Counted from the stretch's first letter, positions 1-11,393 are shown. The stretch is 38,293 bases of DNA from Thermoleophilia bacterium (GCA_025923055.1 JAICGP010000004.1:1-38293), one strand, 5' to 3'. The notes: generated by a model from the letters alone, not told the origin. Program-made: numbers and translations.

Positions 1-228
1 ACGGCCGTTCAGCTCGTCGAGCGCATGAGCGCCGATTCCCACCGCGAGGAAGAAGGCGGCGAGCGTGGGCAGGAAGCGGCTCCAGGCGAAGGCGGGGGTG
101 AGCGCGGCGCCGACCGCCACGTAGCTCAGGTGCCAGGCCGTATACGGGGGATGGAGGAGCGTGACGTAGTCGCGCCAGCCGCCCGGCGCGAGAGCGTAGA
201 AGGCCGGCCGGCCGGCTTCACTCGCCAC
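1..228 (-). CDS. Hydrophobic (membrane) protein, N-terminal part, truncated by window edge; GTG start
   Basis: Reverse complement from GTG at 228 is open: VASEAGRPAFYALAPGGWRDYVTLLHPPYTAWHLSYVAVGAALTPAFAWSRFLPTLAAFFLAVGIGAHALDELNGR. Hydrophobic segments; start overlaps the end of the upstream methyltransferase gene. Not in the supplied ORF track. Confidence 0.65.
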   Translation of the reverse strand, partial: MASEAGRPAFYALAPGGWRDYVTLLHPPYTAWHLSYVAVGAALTPAFAWSRFLPTLAAFFLAVGIGAHALDELNGR

Positions 229-943
229 GGGTTCCCCACATGACGACGGCGCCCCCGAGGCTGAGGAGGCGCGCCTGCACGTCGCGGATGCCGGCGTCCT
301 CCCAGGCGCCGCGCAAGCGGTCGGGCGGCCAGCGCTCCCAGAAGTCGCGGATGCTCGGGCCGAGGAAGGAGCCGACCTCCGCCCAGCCGTTCGCGATCAG
401 GCTCCCGGCGAGCGGCAGGCCGACGCCGACGTACGCTTCCCACGGAAGCCGCGCCGGCCGGTGACGCGGGACGAAGAACTCCAGCATGGCGACCCGCCCG
501 CCCGGTCGCACGGTGCGTGCGAGCTCATGCAGCGTGCACGCCGGATCGTCGACGTAGCGGAGCAGGTACGTGAAGGTCAGCCCGTCGAAGCTCGCATCCT
601 CGAAGGGAAGCTCCTCGGCGCGGGCCTGACGGAGCTCGACCGAGTCCGAGAGGCCGGCGGCGGCCACGCGCCGCCGGCCCTCCGCGAGCATCTCGGCGCT
701 CTGGTCGACGCCGACGACGCGGCACCCGTAGCGGCGCGCGAGCCGGATCGCGACGGCGCCCGTCCCCGTCGCCACGTCGAGGACGACGTGGACCGGGCGC
801 GCTTCGACACGCTCGACGAGGGCGTCGCGCCAGCGCGGGTCCTGGCCGAGGCTGAGGAGTCGCGCGTAGCGGTCGTAGCTCTGCGCGACCGGCGCGAAGA
901 GCTGCTCTGCGGCGCGGTTTCGCTCCGAGGATCGTGCGGCCAC
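218..943 (-). CDS. Class I SAM-dependent methyltransferase, UbiE/MenG-like
   Basis: VLDVATGTGAVAIRLARRYGCRVVGVDQSAEML motif I, plus FDGLTFTYLLRYVDDPACTLHELARTVRPGGRVAMLEF typical of UbiE/COQ5. Confidence 0.85.
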   Translation of the reverse strand: MAARSSERNRAAEQLFAPVAQSYDRYARLLSLGQDPRWRDALVERVEARPVHVVLDVATGTGAVAIRLARRYGCRVVGVDQSAEMLAEGRRRVAAAGLSDSVELRQARAEELPFEDASFDGLTFTYLLRYVDDPACTLHELARTVRPGGRVAMLEFFVPRHRPARLPWEAYVGVGLPLAGSLIANGWAEVGSFLGPSIRDFWERWPPDRLRGAWEDAGIRDVQARLLSLGGAVVMWGTRGE

Positions 944-963
944 GGGGCTATTGTTGCCGTCAG

Positions 964-1515
964 GTGAGCCTCGAGGAGGACCTGGGCGCCGCCGGCGCGG
1001 CCGCGGCCGAGCACGCCGCCGCGGGCGAGGAGGTCGTGGCCGTCATCCCCGCAGAGCCGGGAACGGGCGCCCGCGTGTACCTGTGCGCCTTCGAGGCGGA
1101 CGGCGAGCGGTCGTGGCTCGCGCTGGACGCCGGGGGCAAGCCGGTCGCCGACCGGGTGCTCGTCCGCGACGCGGTCGCGATCGCGGCCATGTGCGAGCTG
1201 GCGGAGGAGAGCGCGGGCGGCGGCGACGTCGGCGATCTGCGGGCGCGGCTCGTCGAGCTGCGGCTGAGCGAGAACCCGGAGGGCATCGAGGAGGCCGAGG
1301 TGGCGGCCGCGGAGCTCCAGGAGGCGATCGTGCCGCCGCCGCGCGTGGCGAGCGTCGGCTACCTGGACGCGCTGGGGCAGGCGGCGTCGCGCCTCGAGCA
1401 CGCGCTCGGCGAGGTCGGCGGCTCGCCCTTCGCGGAGGCGATGAAGGCGGGAGTCGCGGCCGCCGACGACCTCGCCGACGAGGTCGAGCGCCGCTACAAG
1501 GGACCGCTCGGCTGA
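964..1515 (+). CDS. Hypothetical protein (acidic, Ala/Glu-rich)
   Basis: Open frame VSLEEDLGAAGAAAAEHAAAGEEVV... from GTG 964; TATTGT at 949-954 gives a leaderless-type start. Confidence 0.65.
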   Translation: MSLEEDLGAAGAAAAEHAAAGEEVVAVIPAEPGTGARVYLCAFEADGERSWLALDAGGKPVADRVLVRDAVAIAAMCELAEESAGGGDVGDLRARLVELRLSENPEGIEEAEVAAAELQEAIVPPPRVASVGYLDALGQAASRLEHALGEVGGSPFAEAMKAGVAAADDLADEVERRYKGPLG

Positions 1516-1563
1516 CCCGCGATCAGCGCCCCTGCAAAGGCATTTGTCTCGGCTGAGGCGGCC

Positions 1564-1848
1564 TTACTCGACGGAACGCTCGACGATGCCGTCTCCGTCG
1601 ACCCGGACGTCGATCACGATCCAGCCGACGGCCGGCTCCTCCCAGCGGCAGCGGTAGTCCCAGTAGTCGAGCCAGAGGCGCTCGCACTGGTAGCTCTCGG
1701 GGCGGCCCTTGCCGTGCGCGGCGAGCGCCAGCTCCGTCTCGTGCGCGCCGAGGTCGGGCCCGGCGACGGCCTCGACGACGCCGAAGGCGAGCGCGCCCGC
1801 CAGCGCGAGCGCGGCGGCCAGCACGGCGAGGCGAAGCGACCTCGGCAT
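1564..1848 (-). CDS. Small secreted or membrane-anchored hypothetical protein
   Basis: Starts MPRSLRLAVLAAALALAGALAFG (signal-peptide-like); TACCGT hexamer about 10 nt upstream of this Met. Confidence 0.55.
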   Translation of the reverse strand: MPRSLRLAVLAAALALAGALAFGVVEAVAGPDLGAHETELALAAHGKGRPESYQCERLWLDYWDYRCRWEEPAVGWIVIDVRVDGDGIVERSVE

Positions 1849-1876
1849 CCGGCCGCATACGGTAGCCCCGGAGGCG

Positions 1877-2413
1877 CTACAGAGCGCCGCCCGCTGCCGC
1901 CGGCGCCGAGGGGTCGGCACCGGCGTCGCCGACCTGGACGCGCGCGAGGTACTCCTCCGCGAGGAGCAGGTTCGACTCGGCCGCGCGCGTGACGATGGCG
2001 AGCAGGTCGGACATGCTCGAGACCTCCTCGCGCTGCTCCTTCAGAAACCAGTCGAGGAACTGCGCCCCGACGAGGTCGTTCTCCTCGCGGGCGAGGGCGG
2101 CGAGGTGACTGATCTGCTCGGTGACGGTCCGTTCCTGCTCGAGCGCGAGCGCGACCGGGGAGACCGCGTCGCCGAACTCGGTCCGCGGGCCCTCCACGGC
2201 GGGGATGTGCACGTCGAGGTCGGCGTCGAGGAGGTACTGGACCAGCATCATGGCGTGGTTCCGCTCCTCGAGCGCCTGCCGGTAGAAGTGCGCCGCGAGC
2301 TGCGGCAGCGTCTGGGCGTCGTAGTGGACGGCGATCGCGACGTACTGCTGCGAGGCCGCGAACTCGTTCGCGATCTGCTCGTTCACCGCCTGGACGAAGC
2401 GACCGGCCGGCAT
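1877..2413 (-). CDS. Ferritin family protein
   Basis: NEQIANEFAASQQYVAIAVHYD...HFYRQALEERNHAMMLVQYLLD...REENDLVGAQFLDWFLKEQREE ferritin four-helix signature. TAATGT 8 nt upstream of Met at 2413 favours this start over 2425. Confidence 0.9.
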   Translation of the reverse strand: MPAGRFVQAVNEQIANEFAASQQYVAIAVHYDAQTLPQLAAHFYRQALEERNHAMMLVQYLLDADLDVHIPAVEGPRTEFGDAVSPVALALEQERTVTEQISHLAALAREENDLVGAQFLDWFLKEQREEVSSMSDLLAIVTRAAESNLLLAEEYLARVQVGDAGADPSAPAAAGGAL

Positions 2414-2452
2414 CGGCGCATACATTACGTGGAGACCGACGAAAGGACAGGC

Positions 2453-2746
2453 ATGGAAGGTGGGTTCGGCTTCCCGTTCGGAGGCGACCCGGAGGAGCTC
2501 ATGCGCGGGCTCCGCGAGTTCGCCGAGCGCCAGACGGAGGCGGTGCAGGAGTCGCAGCGCGAGCAGTTCGCCACGCTGACGCTCAACACGGCCGTCGAGC
2601 TGACGGGCGCCGCGCTCAAGCGGATCCAGGTCGAGGGCTCGGCGGACGAGCAGGCGATGGCGCTCCGCGACGCGATGCGCGTGCTCTTCCCCGAGGCGGT
2701 GGCGCTCGTCTCCGCCGCCCGCCAGGGCTTCATGCGCGAGAGCTGA
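2453..2746 (+). CDS. Hypothetical protein
   Basis: MEGGFGFPFGGDPEELMRGLREFAERQTEAVQESQ...; SD-like AAAGGA upstream; ORF ends just before the next gene. Confidence 0.65.
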   Translation: MEGGFGFPFGGDPEELMRGLREFAERQTEAVQESQREQFATLTLNTAVELTGAALKRIQVEGSADEQAMALRDAMRVLFPEAVALVSAARQGFMRES

Positions 2747-2765
2747 GCGTTCGAGAGGAGCACCG

Positions 2766-3407
2766 GTGCCGCTTCCCGATCCCGGAACGCTGGCGCTCTT
2801 CGCCGGCGCGGCGCTCGCGCTGCTCCTCGTGCCGGGGCCGGCCGTCGTCTACATCGTGTCGCAGTCGATCGAGCACGGCCGCCGGGCGGGCCTCGTCTCC
2901 ATGCTCGGCGTCCAGGTCGGCGGCCTCGTCCATGTCGCGGCGGCGGCGCTCGGGCTCTCCGCGCTCCTCGTCCAGTCGGCGCTCGCGTTCAACGTCGTCA
3001 AGTACGCGGGCGCCGCCTATCTGATCTTCCTCGGCCTCCGGCGGCTGCTCACGCGCGAGGCCGAGCCGCCGACCGGCACGCGCCCGCCGCGCCGCCTCGA
3101 CCGCCTCTTCCGGCAGGGGATCGTCGTCAACGTCCTCAATCCCAAGGCGGCGCTCTTCTTCTTCGCCTTCCTGCCGCAGTTCGTGGCCGTCGACGAGGGG
3201 GCGGTCGGCTTCCAGATCGCCGTGCTGGGCCTGATCTTCATCCTGCTGGCCGTCGTGAGCGACGGGCTCTACGCCGTGGCGGCGGGCACGGCGTCCGGCT
3301 GGCTGCGCGAGAGCCCGCACTTCGTGCGCGCCGAGCGCTGGGTGACGGGAACCGTCCTCGTCGGCCTCGGCGTCACGGCGGCGCTCACCTCGCCGCAGCG
3401 CAAGTAA
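2766..3407 (+). CDS. LysE/RhtB family translocator
   Basis: Multi-TM; LLVPGPAVVYIVSQSIEHGRRAGLVSMLGVQVGGLVHV and NPKAALFFFAFLPQFV motifs of the LysE family; SD GAGAGGAG before GTG. Confidence 0.9.
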   Translation: MPLPDPGTLALFAGAALALLLVPGPAVVYIVSQSIEHGRRAGLVSMLGVQVGGLVHVAAAALGLSALLVQSALAFNVVKYAGAAYLIFLGLRRLLTREAEPPTGTRPPRRLDRLFRQGIVVNVLNPKAALFFFAFLPQFVAVDEGAVGFQIAVLGLIFILLAVVSDGLYAVAAGTASGWLRESPHFVRAERWVTGTVLVGLGVTAALTSPQRK

Positions 3408-3599
3408 GAGGCGAGATCCACCTCGAAGATCAACGAACGACTCGACGCGGAAGGACTCCCAGGCGCGGTTGCAGCCCTCTTGCATCTCGTCTGCAAGAAC
3501 GACGTGCTCGGAGGGACTGCAGCGACCTCGCCCTCCCAGTCCGCAGGGGGTGACCTCCGCCGCCTCCGCCCGCGCCGGGAGTAACCGCGCGGGTGCCCA

Positions 3600-4310
3600 T
3601 CAATACCCGCTGTAGCGCTCGGCCATGACGTTCCTCTCGGGCACTCCCGCCTCGGCGAGGGCCTCCTGCATCGCCTCCACCATCGCGGGCGGCCCCGCGA
3701 CCAGGAACGTGTTCTCCTCGAGGTTCTCCCCCAGGTGGTGGCGGAAGAACGCGGAGTCGATCCTCCGGGTCTCGCCCTCCCAGCCGGGGTCCTGGGTCAT
3801 GGTGAGGATGAGCCGAAGGTTCGCGTTCTCCTCGGCGAGCTCCTGCAGCTCGTCCAGGAATGCCGTCGACTCGCGGTCACGATTCGAGTAGATGAGCGTC
3901 ACGCGATAGGGGAGGCCTTCTTCCTGGATGTAGCGGAGCATGCTCCGGAAAACCGTGATCCCGATTCCGCCCGCGACGAAGACGAGGGGCCGCGAGACGT
4001 CCGCGGGCAGAGCGAAGCTCCCCTTCGGCGGCTCGACATCCACATCCGCCCCGACCGGGAGCGCGGCGAGGGAACGCTTGAACGCGCTGTCACGCATCCT
4101 CGTCGCGAAGCCCAGAACACCTTTCTCGTTCGGCGAGGTGACGACGGTGATGTGCCTCCGCGGGCCCTTGTCGTCCTGATGGCCGACATCCGGGAGCGTG
4201 ACGAAGAAGTACTGGCCGGGCGTGAAATCGACCGCTCCCCCGAGCAGGTCGAAGGTCACCAGCAACGTTCCCCTCGCAACCCACCGCTTCTCTTTGATCC
4301 GCGCTTTCAT
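3600..4310 (-). CDS. FAD-binding oxidoreductase / ferredoxin-NAD(P)+ reductase-like
   Basis: RRHITVVTSPNEKG (FAD), VFVAGGIGITVFRSMLRYI (NAD), FLVAGPPAMVEAM; strong SD GGGGGAGG before ATG. Confidence 0.85.
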   Translation of the reverse strand: MKARIKEKRWVARGTLLVTFDLLGGAVDFTPGQYFFVTLPDVGHQDDKGPRRHITVVTSPNEKGVLGFATRMRDSAFKRSLAALPVGADVDVEPPKGSFALPADVSRPLVFVAGGIGITVFRSMLRYIQEEGLPYRVTLIYSNRDRESTAFLDELQELAEENANLRLILTMTQDPGWEGETRRIDSAFFRHHLGENLEENTFLVAGPPAMVEAMQEALAEAGVPERNVMAERYSGY

Positions 4311-4356
4311 TCCTCCCCCTTAGTGTCCCGCCCGGATCACGTCTTACCTGCGAGCG

Positions 4357-5157
4357 CTAGCCGATCTCGACCTGCCGCGCCAGGCGGAAGAACGTCTCGC
4401 GGAAGCCGCGCGCCGGCCAGAAGCGCGACGACTCGAGGTTGGGCACGCGCCAGTCCGTGTGCACGGTCGGATAGCCCGCCTCCTGCGCCCAGGAGAGCGC
4501 CCGCTCGGTGAGCGCCCGCCCCAGGCCCCGGCCGCGTGCATCCGGCAGCGTCGCCGCGACTGCGAGGTACACCGAGCCGGGCGGCGTGGCCAGGCTCGGC
4601 TCCTCGGGGTAGAGGAGGAGATGGCCGGCGAGCCGCCCGTCGAGCTCGCCGACGAAGTACCTGGAGGCCGGGTCGGCGAGCGTCTCCTCCCAGTCGGCGA
4701 CGTACTCGTCCTCGGACGGGATCTCCATGCCGGTGAAGGTGGGCGACCCGTGCTGGTGCTCCCAGATGAGCGGCAGGAGGGGCCGCGCGGCTGCGAGGTC
4801 GGCGGGCGTCCCGCGCCGGACGACGACGCCGGCCGGCGCGGGCGCGGCCTCCGTGCCGCTCTCGCGGATCGCGTGCGCCTGCATGTGGCCGAAGCCGAGC
4901 CGGAGCCACGGGTCGACGAGCTCCGGGACGGCCGGCACGAGCGCGAGGTGCAGCCGGGCGCCCTCCTCCACCCACCGGCCGGCTGCGGCGGCGTAGAGGT
5001 CGCGCACGACCTCGGGCTCCCGCGCGGCGTGGCCGCCGTGTGCGATCCAGACGTGTCGGCCCCAGAAGCGGCTCTCGACGACGCTCCCGGCCACGTAGCC
5101 GACGATCTCCCCGTCCGCGGCGCCGACCGCGCCGCTCGTGGCCTCCGCCGCCCACAC
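4357..5157 (-). CDS. GNAT family N-acetyltransferase (probably tandem GNAT); the real N-terminus appears to extend upstream of 5157
   Basis: LPDARGRGLGRALTERALSWAQEAGYPTVHTDWRVPNLESSRFWPARGFRETFFRL is GNAT motif A/B. Upstream in frame (5158 to about 5290): ELRALAEDDLGAAAALLLERHRRHRRAEPLLPELEDARAELGR, also GNAT-like. Confidence 0.8.
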   Translation of the reverse strand: MWAAEATSGAVGAADGEIVGYVAGSVVESRFWGRHVWIAHGGHAAREPEVVRDLYAAAAGRWVEEGARLHLALVPAVPELVDPWLRLGFGHMQAHAIRESGTEAAPAPAGVVVRRGTPADLAAARPLLPLIWEHQHGSPTFTGMEIPSEDEYVADWEETLADPASRYFVGELDGRLAGHLLLYPEEPSLATPPGSVYLAVAATLPDARGRGLGRALTERALSWAQEAGYPTVHTDWRVPNLESSRFWPARGFRETFFRLARQVEIG

Positions 5158-5293
5158 CCGCCCGAGCTCCGCCCTGGCGTCCTCGAGCTCCGGGAGGAGC
5201 GGCTCGGCGCGCCGGTGCCGCCGGTGGCGCTCGAGCAGGAGCGCTGCGGCGGCGCCGAGGTCGTCCTCGGCGAGCGCGCGGAGCTCGCTGGCA

Positions 5294-7258
<1,965 letters not shown>

Positions 7259-7315
7259 AGGTCTCCCTCCGGACGTGGACCCGCGCAAGGATAGTGCGTG
7301 CGCCCGGGCCGCCGT

Positions 7316-7633
7316 TCAGGGTCGGGCGGCGGGGTCGAGCGTCGGGGAGTCGACCGGGAAGAGCGGCCAGAAGAGCACGGATACGAGCCCGCCGACGACC
7401 AGGCCGATCGCGGCCGCCTTGAGAGCGGGGTCGTGCACGCGCCGGAAGGCGAACGAGCCGACCGCGATCGCGGCGACGTCCACCACCACCGGCCCCGCCG
7501 GGTTCAGCTCGAACGCGAGGACGGCGGCCACCACGACGGCGGCGGCGAAGAGCGCCGCGACGACCGCCCCGAGCAGGGCGTGGGCGAGCGTGAGCGGCTC
7601 CCGCGGCTCCTCGTGACGGACGTGCTCCTCCAC
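7316..7633 (-). CDS. Small hypothetical membrane protein
   Basis: VEEHVRHEEPREPLTLAHALLGAVVAALFAAAVVVAAVLAFELNPAGPVVVDVAAIAVGSFAFRRVHD...; GTG at 7633. Confidence 0.65.
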   Translation of the reverse strand: MEEHVRHEEPREPLTLAHALLGAVVAALFAAAVVVAAVLAFELNPAGPVVVDVAAIAVGSFAFRRVHDPALKAAAIGLVVGGLVSVLFWPLFPVDSPTLDPAARP

Positions 7634-7702
7634 GGGGGCATTGTGGGCGCCAAGGCGCCGGCCGTGCAAACCCTCGCCGGTCACTCCTACAATCGGCGCG
7701 CC

Positions 7703-8611
7703 TTGGCTCTGTTCGACCGCGCGCTCGTCCGGGTGCTGCCCGCCGTCCCGAGGCCGGTCGTCAGGCGCCTCGCCGGCCGCTACATCGCGGGCACCGAGCT
7801 CGCCGACGCCTGCGCCGTCGTGCGCGGCCTCAACGAGCGCGGCAAGAAGGCGACTCTCGACGTCCTCGGCGAGGAGGTGCAGCGGCACGAGGAGGCAGTC
7901 GCCATCCGCGCCGAGTACGAGCGCGCCATGGCCGCCATCGACGAGGAGGGCCTCGACGCGAACGTGAGCGTCAAGCTGACGGCGCTCGGGCTCAAGGTCG
8001 ACCCGGCGCTGTGCGGGGAGAGCGTCCGGGCGCTCGTCCGCCTCGCCGCCGGGCAGGGGCGCTTCGTCCGCATCGACATGGAGGACTCGAGCACGACGAC
8101 CGCGACGCTCGACCTCTACCGGGAGCTCCGCGCCGAGGGGCACGACAACGTGGGCGTCGTCGTGCAGGCGATGCTGCGCCGCACGCCGGAGGACGTCGCC
8201 GATCTCCTGCCGCTGCAACCGAACGTGCGCGTCTGCAAGGGGATCTACGTCGAGCCGAGCGAGGTCGCCTACCAGGGCTACGAGACGGTGCGGTTCAACT
8301 TCGTCGAGACGATGGCGGCCCTCTGGGACGGCGGTGCCAAGGTCGCGGTGGCGACGCACGACGAGTGGCTCGTCGCCGAGGCGCTGAGGATGATCGACGA
8401 GCGCGGCCTCGGGTTCGATCGCTACGAGTTCCAGATGCTCCTCGGCGTCCGCGAGGACCTGGCGGACGAGCTCGTGCGGGAGGGGCACACGCTGCGGGTC
8501 TACGTGCCGTACGGGAAGCAGTGGTACGAGTACTCCCTCCGCCGCCTCCAGGAGAACCCCAAGATCGCGGGCTACGTCGCCGCGGACACGCTCCGCCGCC
8601 TGCGCCCATGA
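7703..8611 (+). CDS. Proline dehydrogenase (TTG start)
   Basis: SVKLTALGLKVDPALCGE, VRIDMEDSSTTTATLDLYRELR, RVCKGIYVEP, VATHDEWLVAEAL, YEFQMLLGVRED, RVYVPYGKQWYEYSLRRLQENP are PRODH signatures. TACAAT at 7688-7693. Confidence 0.95.
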   Translation: MALFDRALVRVLPAVPRPVVRRLAGRYIAGTELADACAVVRGLNERGKKATLDVLGEEVQRHEEAVAIRAEYERAMAAIDEEGLDANVSVKLTALGLKVDPALCGESVRALVRLAAGQGRFVRIDMEDSSTTTATLDLYRELRAEGHDNVGVVVQAMLRRTPEDVADLLPLQPNVRVCKGIYVEPSEVAYQGYETVRFNFVETMAALWDGGAKVAVATHDEWLVAEALRMIDERGLGFDRYEFQMLLGVREDLADELVREGHTLRVYVPYGKQWYEYSLRRLQENPKIAGYVAADTLRRLRP

Positions 8612-9264
8612 TCTCCTGGCGGTTCGTCACGCTCGCCGCGTTCTTCGTGACGGCGCTCGTCGTCTCGAACATCATCGCGGTCAAGCTGGCCGAGGTCGGC
8701 GGGCGCGTCTTCGACGCCGGGAACGTCCTCTTCCCGCTCGCCTACCTGCTGGGGGACGTGCTCACGGAGGTGTACGGCTTCCGCGCGGCCAGGCGCGTCA
8801 TCCTGCTCGGGTTCGCGTGCAACCTCGTGGCGGTCGGCGCCATCCAGGTCGCGCTGCGGCTCCCGGCCGCGGACTTCTGGGCCGAGAACGAGGCCGCCTA
8901 CGAGGCGATCCTGGGCACGACGTGGCGCATCTTCGTCGCCTCGCTCTGCGCCTACCTCGTGGGCGAGCTGACGAACTCGTACGTCCTCTCCAGGCTGAAG
9001 GTCGCGACCGGCGGGCGCTTCCTCTGGAGCCGCACGATCGGCTCCTCGATCGTCGGGCAGGGCCTCGACAGCGCCCTCTTCGTGACGATCGCCTTCGCGG
9101 GCACGGGCGCCGACCTCCTCGACACGATCCTGACGACCTGGGCGATCAAGGTCGCCTGGGAGGCGCTCGCCACCCCGTTCACGTACCTCGTCGCGAACGG
9201 GCTCAAGCGGAGCGAGGGGCTGGACGTCTTCGACGGCCCGCGTCCGGCCGAGGCCCGGCCGTGA
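8608..9264 (+). CDS. Queuosine precursor transporter (VUT/YhhQ family)
   Basis: TALVVSNIIAVKLAEVGGRVFDAGNVLFPLAYLLGDVLTEVYGFRAARRVI and SSIVGQGLDSALFVTIAF are characteristic; ATGA overlap with proline dehydrogenase gene. Confidence 0.93.
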   Translation: MISWRFVTLAAFFVTALVVSNIIAVKLAEVGGRVFDAGNVLFPLAYLLGDVLTEVYGFRAARRVILLGFACNLVAVGAIQVALRLPAADFWAENEAAYEAILGTTWRIFVASLCAYLVGELTNSYVLSRLKVATGGRFLWSRTIGSSIVGQGLDSALFVTIAFAGTGADLLDTILTTWAIKVAWEALATPFTYLVANGLKRSEGLDVFDGPRPAEARP

Positions 9265-10214
9265 GGGCGTTCGTCACGGGGGCGACGGGCTTCGTGGGCG
9301 GGCGCCTCGCCGAGCGGCTCCGGGAGCGCGGCGACGACGTCGTCGCGCTCGTCCGCTCGCCGGCGAGGGCCGACCGGCTGCGCGGGCTCGGATGCGAGCT
9401 CGCCGTGGGCGACCTCTCCTCGCGGGAGGCGCTCGCCTCCGCGGCGGCGGGCTGCGACGCCGCCTTCCACGTCGCGGCGATCTACAGGAACGGCGTCCGG
9501 CGCTCCCGGCGGGGGGAGCTTTTCGCGGCCAACGTGCTCGGGACGGAGAACGTCCTCGACGCCGCGGCCGACGCCGGCGTCGCGAAGGTCGTCTACGTCT
9601 CCTCCAACGTCGTCTTCGGGGACACGGAGGGCCGGGTCGTGGACGAGACGTACGCGCCGCCCCCGGGGCGCTACGTCTCGCTCTACCACGAGACGAAGGC
9701 GCTCGCCCACGCGGCCGCGCGCGAGCGGATCGCGCGCGGCGCGCCCGTCGTCATCGCGATGCCGGGCGGGATCTACGGGCCCGGCGACCACACCGGGATC
9801 GGCCCCCTGCTCGAGCGCGCCGTCCGCGGCAAGGCGGTCCTGCTGCCGTTCGGCTCCGTGGGGCTCAACTGGACCTACGTCCGCGACGCCGTCGACGGGC
9901 TCCTGCTCGTGCACGACCGCGGCCGGGTGGGGGAGTCGTACGTCCTCGGCGGCGAGATCGCGACGCTCCGGAGGGCGGTCGAGACGGCCTTCGCCGCGGG
10001 CGGGCACCGGTCGCGGATCGTGCCCGTGCCGACCTGGGTGGTGCGCCTCGCGACGCCGTTCGGGCCGCTGCTCGGCATGAGCGTCTCCGACTACGTCTCC
10101 GCCTCCGACGGCGTCACGTACTGGGGCCGCGACGAGAAGGCCCGGCGCGAGCTCGGCTACGCCCCGCGCGGCCTCGAGGCCGGCCTCCGCGCGGCGTTCG
10201 GGCTCGCGGGCTAG
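9261..10214 (+). CDS. NAD-dependent epimerase/dehydratase (extended SDR)
   Basis: VRAFVTGATGFVGGRLAERLRERGDDVVALVRSP, SLYHETKALAHAAA (YxxxK), GGIYGPGDHTGIGPLLERAV; resembles the HpnA-like subgroup. Confidence 0.88.
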   Translation: MRAFVTGATGFVGGRLAERLRERGDDVVALVRSPARADRLRGLGCELAVGDLSSREALASAAAGCDAAFHVAAIYRNGVRRSRRGELFAANVLGTENVLDAAADAGVAKVVYVSSNVVFGDTEGRVVDETYAPPPGRYVSLYHETKALAHAAARERIARGAPVVIAMPGGIYGPGDHTGIGPLLERAVRGKAVLLPFGSVGLNWTYVRDAVDGLLLVHDRGRVGESYVLGGEIATLRRAVETAFAAGGHRSRIVPVPTWVVRLATPFGPLLGMSVSDYVSASDGVTYWGRDEKARRELGYAPRGLEAGLRAAFGLAG

Positions 10215-10588
10215 TTACGAGCAGGACGCAACGGTCGACTCGCTCGCCTCGGGACGAAGTCGATCGCGGCGCGGGGCTGGTCGCCCACCACCCAGGCATC
10301 GTGGCCGGACGCGGCGGTGAACGCATCCCCGGGACCCAGCTCGACCTCCGTTCCGTCCTTCGCGCGGACCGCCGTGCGACCCGATACGACGTCGCCGATG
10401 TGTTCGGCCGAATCGTTGCCCAGGAGCCGCCGAACGTGGGTCGACCAGCGCCAGCCCGGACGGTAGACGCCTCGTCCGGCGGCGACGGGGCCGAGGTCGA
10501 CGGCTGCTCGTTCGCTTTCGTCGCGGAACGACCAGGTCGCATCGGGAGACCCGAGATTCTTTGCTTCGACGCCACCTGCCGTAGCCAC
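10211..10588 (-). CDS. Cupin-domain protein
   Basis: YRPGWRWSTHVRRLLGNDSAEHIGDVVSGRTAVRAKDGTEVELGPGDAFTAASGHDAWVVGDQPRAAIDF; TAGGTT 8 nt upstream of GTG. Confidence 0.7.
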   Translation of the reverse strand: MATAGGVEAKNLGSPDATWSFRDESERAAVDLGPVAAGRGVYRPGWRWSTHVRRLLGNDSAEHIGDVVSGRTAVRAKDGTEVELGPGDAFTAASGHDAWVVGDQPRAAIDFVPRRASRPLRPARN

Positions 10589-10649
10589 GGGTCCGCAACC
10601 TAGCCCGTCGGTCCGCCCGGAAGCCGTTTCCGCGAAGCGCGGCCGCCGC

Positions 10650-11393
10650 TCAGGCGAGGACGGAGTAGCCGCCGTCGACCACGACCGTCTGGCCGCGGAT
10701 CATCCCGGCGGCGGGAGAGGCCAGGAAGCAGACGACCTCGGCCACGTCCTGCGGCTCGACGAGGCGCCCGGCGGGCGTCCGGGCGGTGTACCAGTCGATC
10801 ATCGCCTCGCGGTTCGGGAAGTGGACGAGCGCCCCGGTGTCCACGAGCCCGGCCGAGACGGCGTTGACGCGGATGTCGCGCGGAGCGAGCTCCACGGCGA
10901 GGTAGCGGACGAGCGCCTCGAGCGCCGCCTTCGAGGTGCCGACGAGGACGTAGCCCTCGAGCACCCGCTGCGAGCCCTGGCTCGTGAGCGCGAGGATCGC
11001 GCTCCCGGGCTGCATCTGCGGCGCCGCGTGGCGGGTCAGGGTGAGGAGCGCGCGGGCGTTCGCGTTCATCGTCCAGTCCCAGTGGCGCTCCTCGAGCTCG
11101 AGCGCGGGCCGGATGACGCCGGTCGCGGCGTTGGAGACCAGCACATCCAGCGGCCCCGCCTCGTCGAGGAGGGCAACGGCCTTCTCGGGAACGCCGACGT
11201 TGCCGCGCAGGAGCTGCGCCTCGGCGCCCCGCTCTCGGATCTCCGCGCCGGTCTCCTCGGCTGCCGAGTCGTTGCGGAGGTAGCTGATCGCCACCTTCGC
11301 CGCGCCGAGCTCCGCGAAGCGGAGCGCGATGCCCCTGCCGATGCCGCGCGAGCCGCCCGTGACGAGCACGGACTTGCCGGCGAAGACGGCCAT
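10650..11393 (-). CDS. SDR family oxidoreductase (FabL/FabG-like)
   Basis: VLVTGGSRGIGRGIALRFAELGA, SNAATGVIRP, YVLVGTSKAALEALVRYLAVELAPRDIRVNAVSAGLVDT, GQTVVVDGGYSVLA. Confidence 0.9.
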   Translation of the reverse strand: MAVFAGKSVLVTGGSRGIGRGIALRFAELGAAKVAISYLRNDSAAEETGAEIRERGAEAQLLRGNVGVPEKAVALLDEAGPLDVLVSNAATGVIRPALELEERHWDWTMNANARALLTLTRHAAPQMQPGSAILALTSQGSQRVLEGYVLVGTSKAALEALVRYLAVELAPRDIRVNAVSAGLVDTGALVHFPNREAMIDWYTARTPAGRLVEPQDVAEVVCFLASPAAGMIRGQTVVVDGGYSVLA

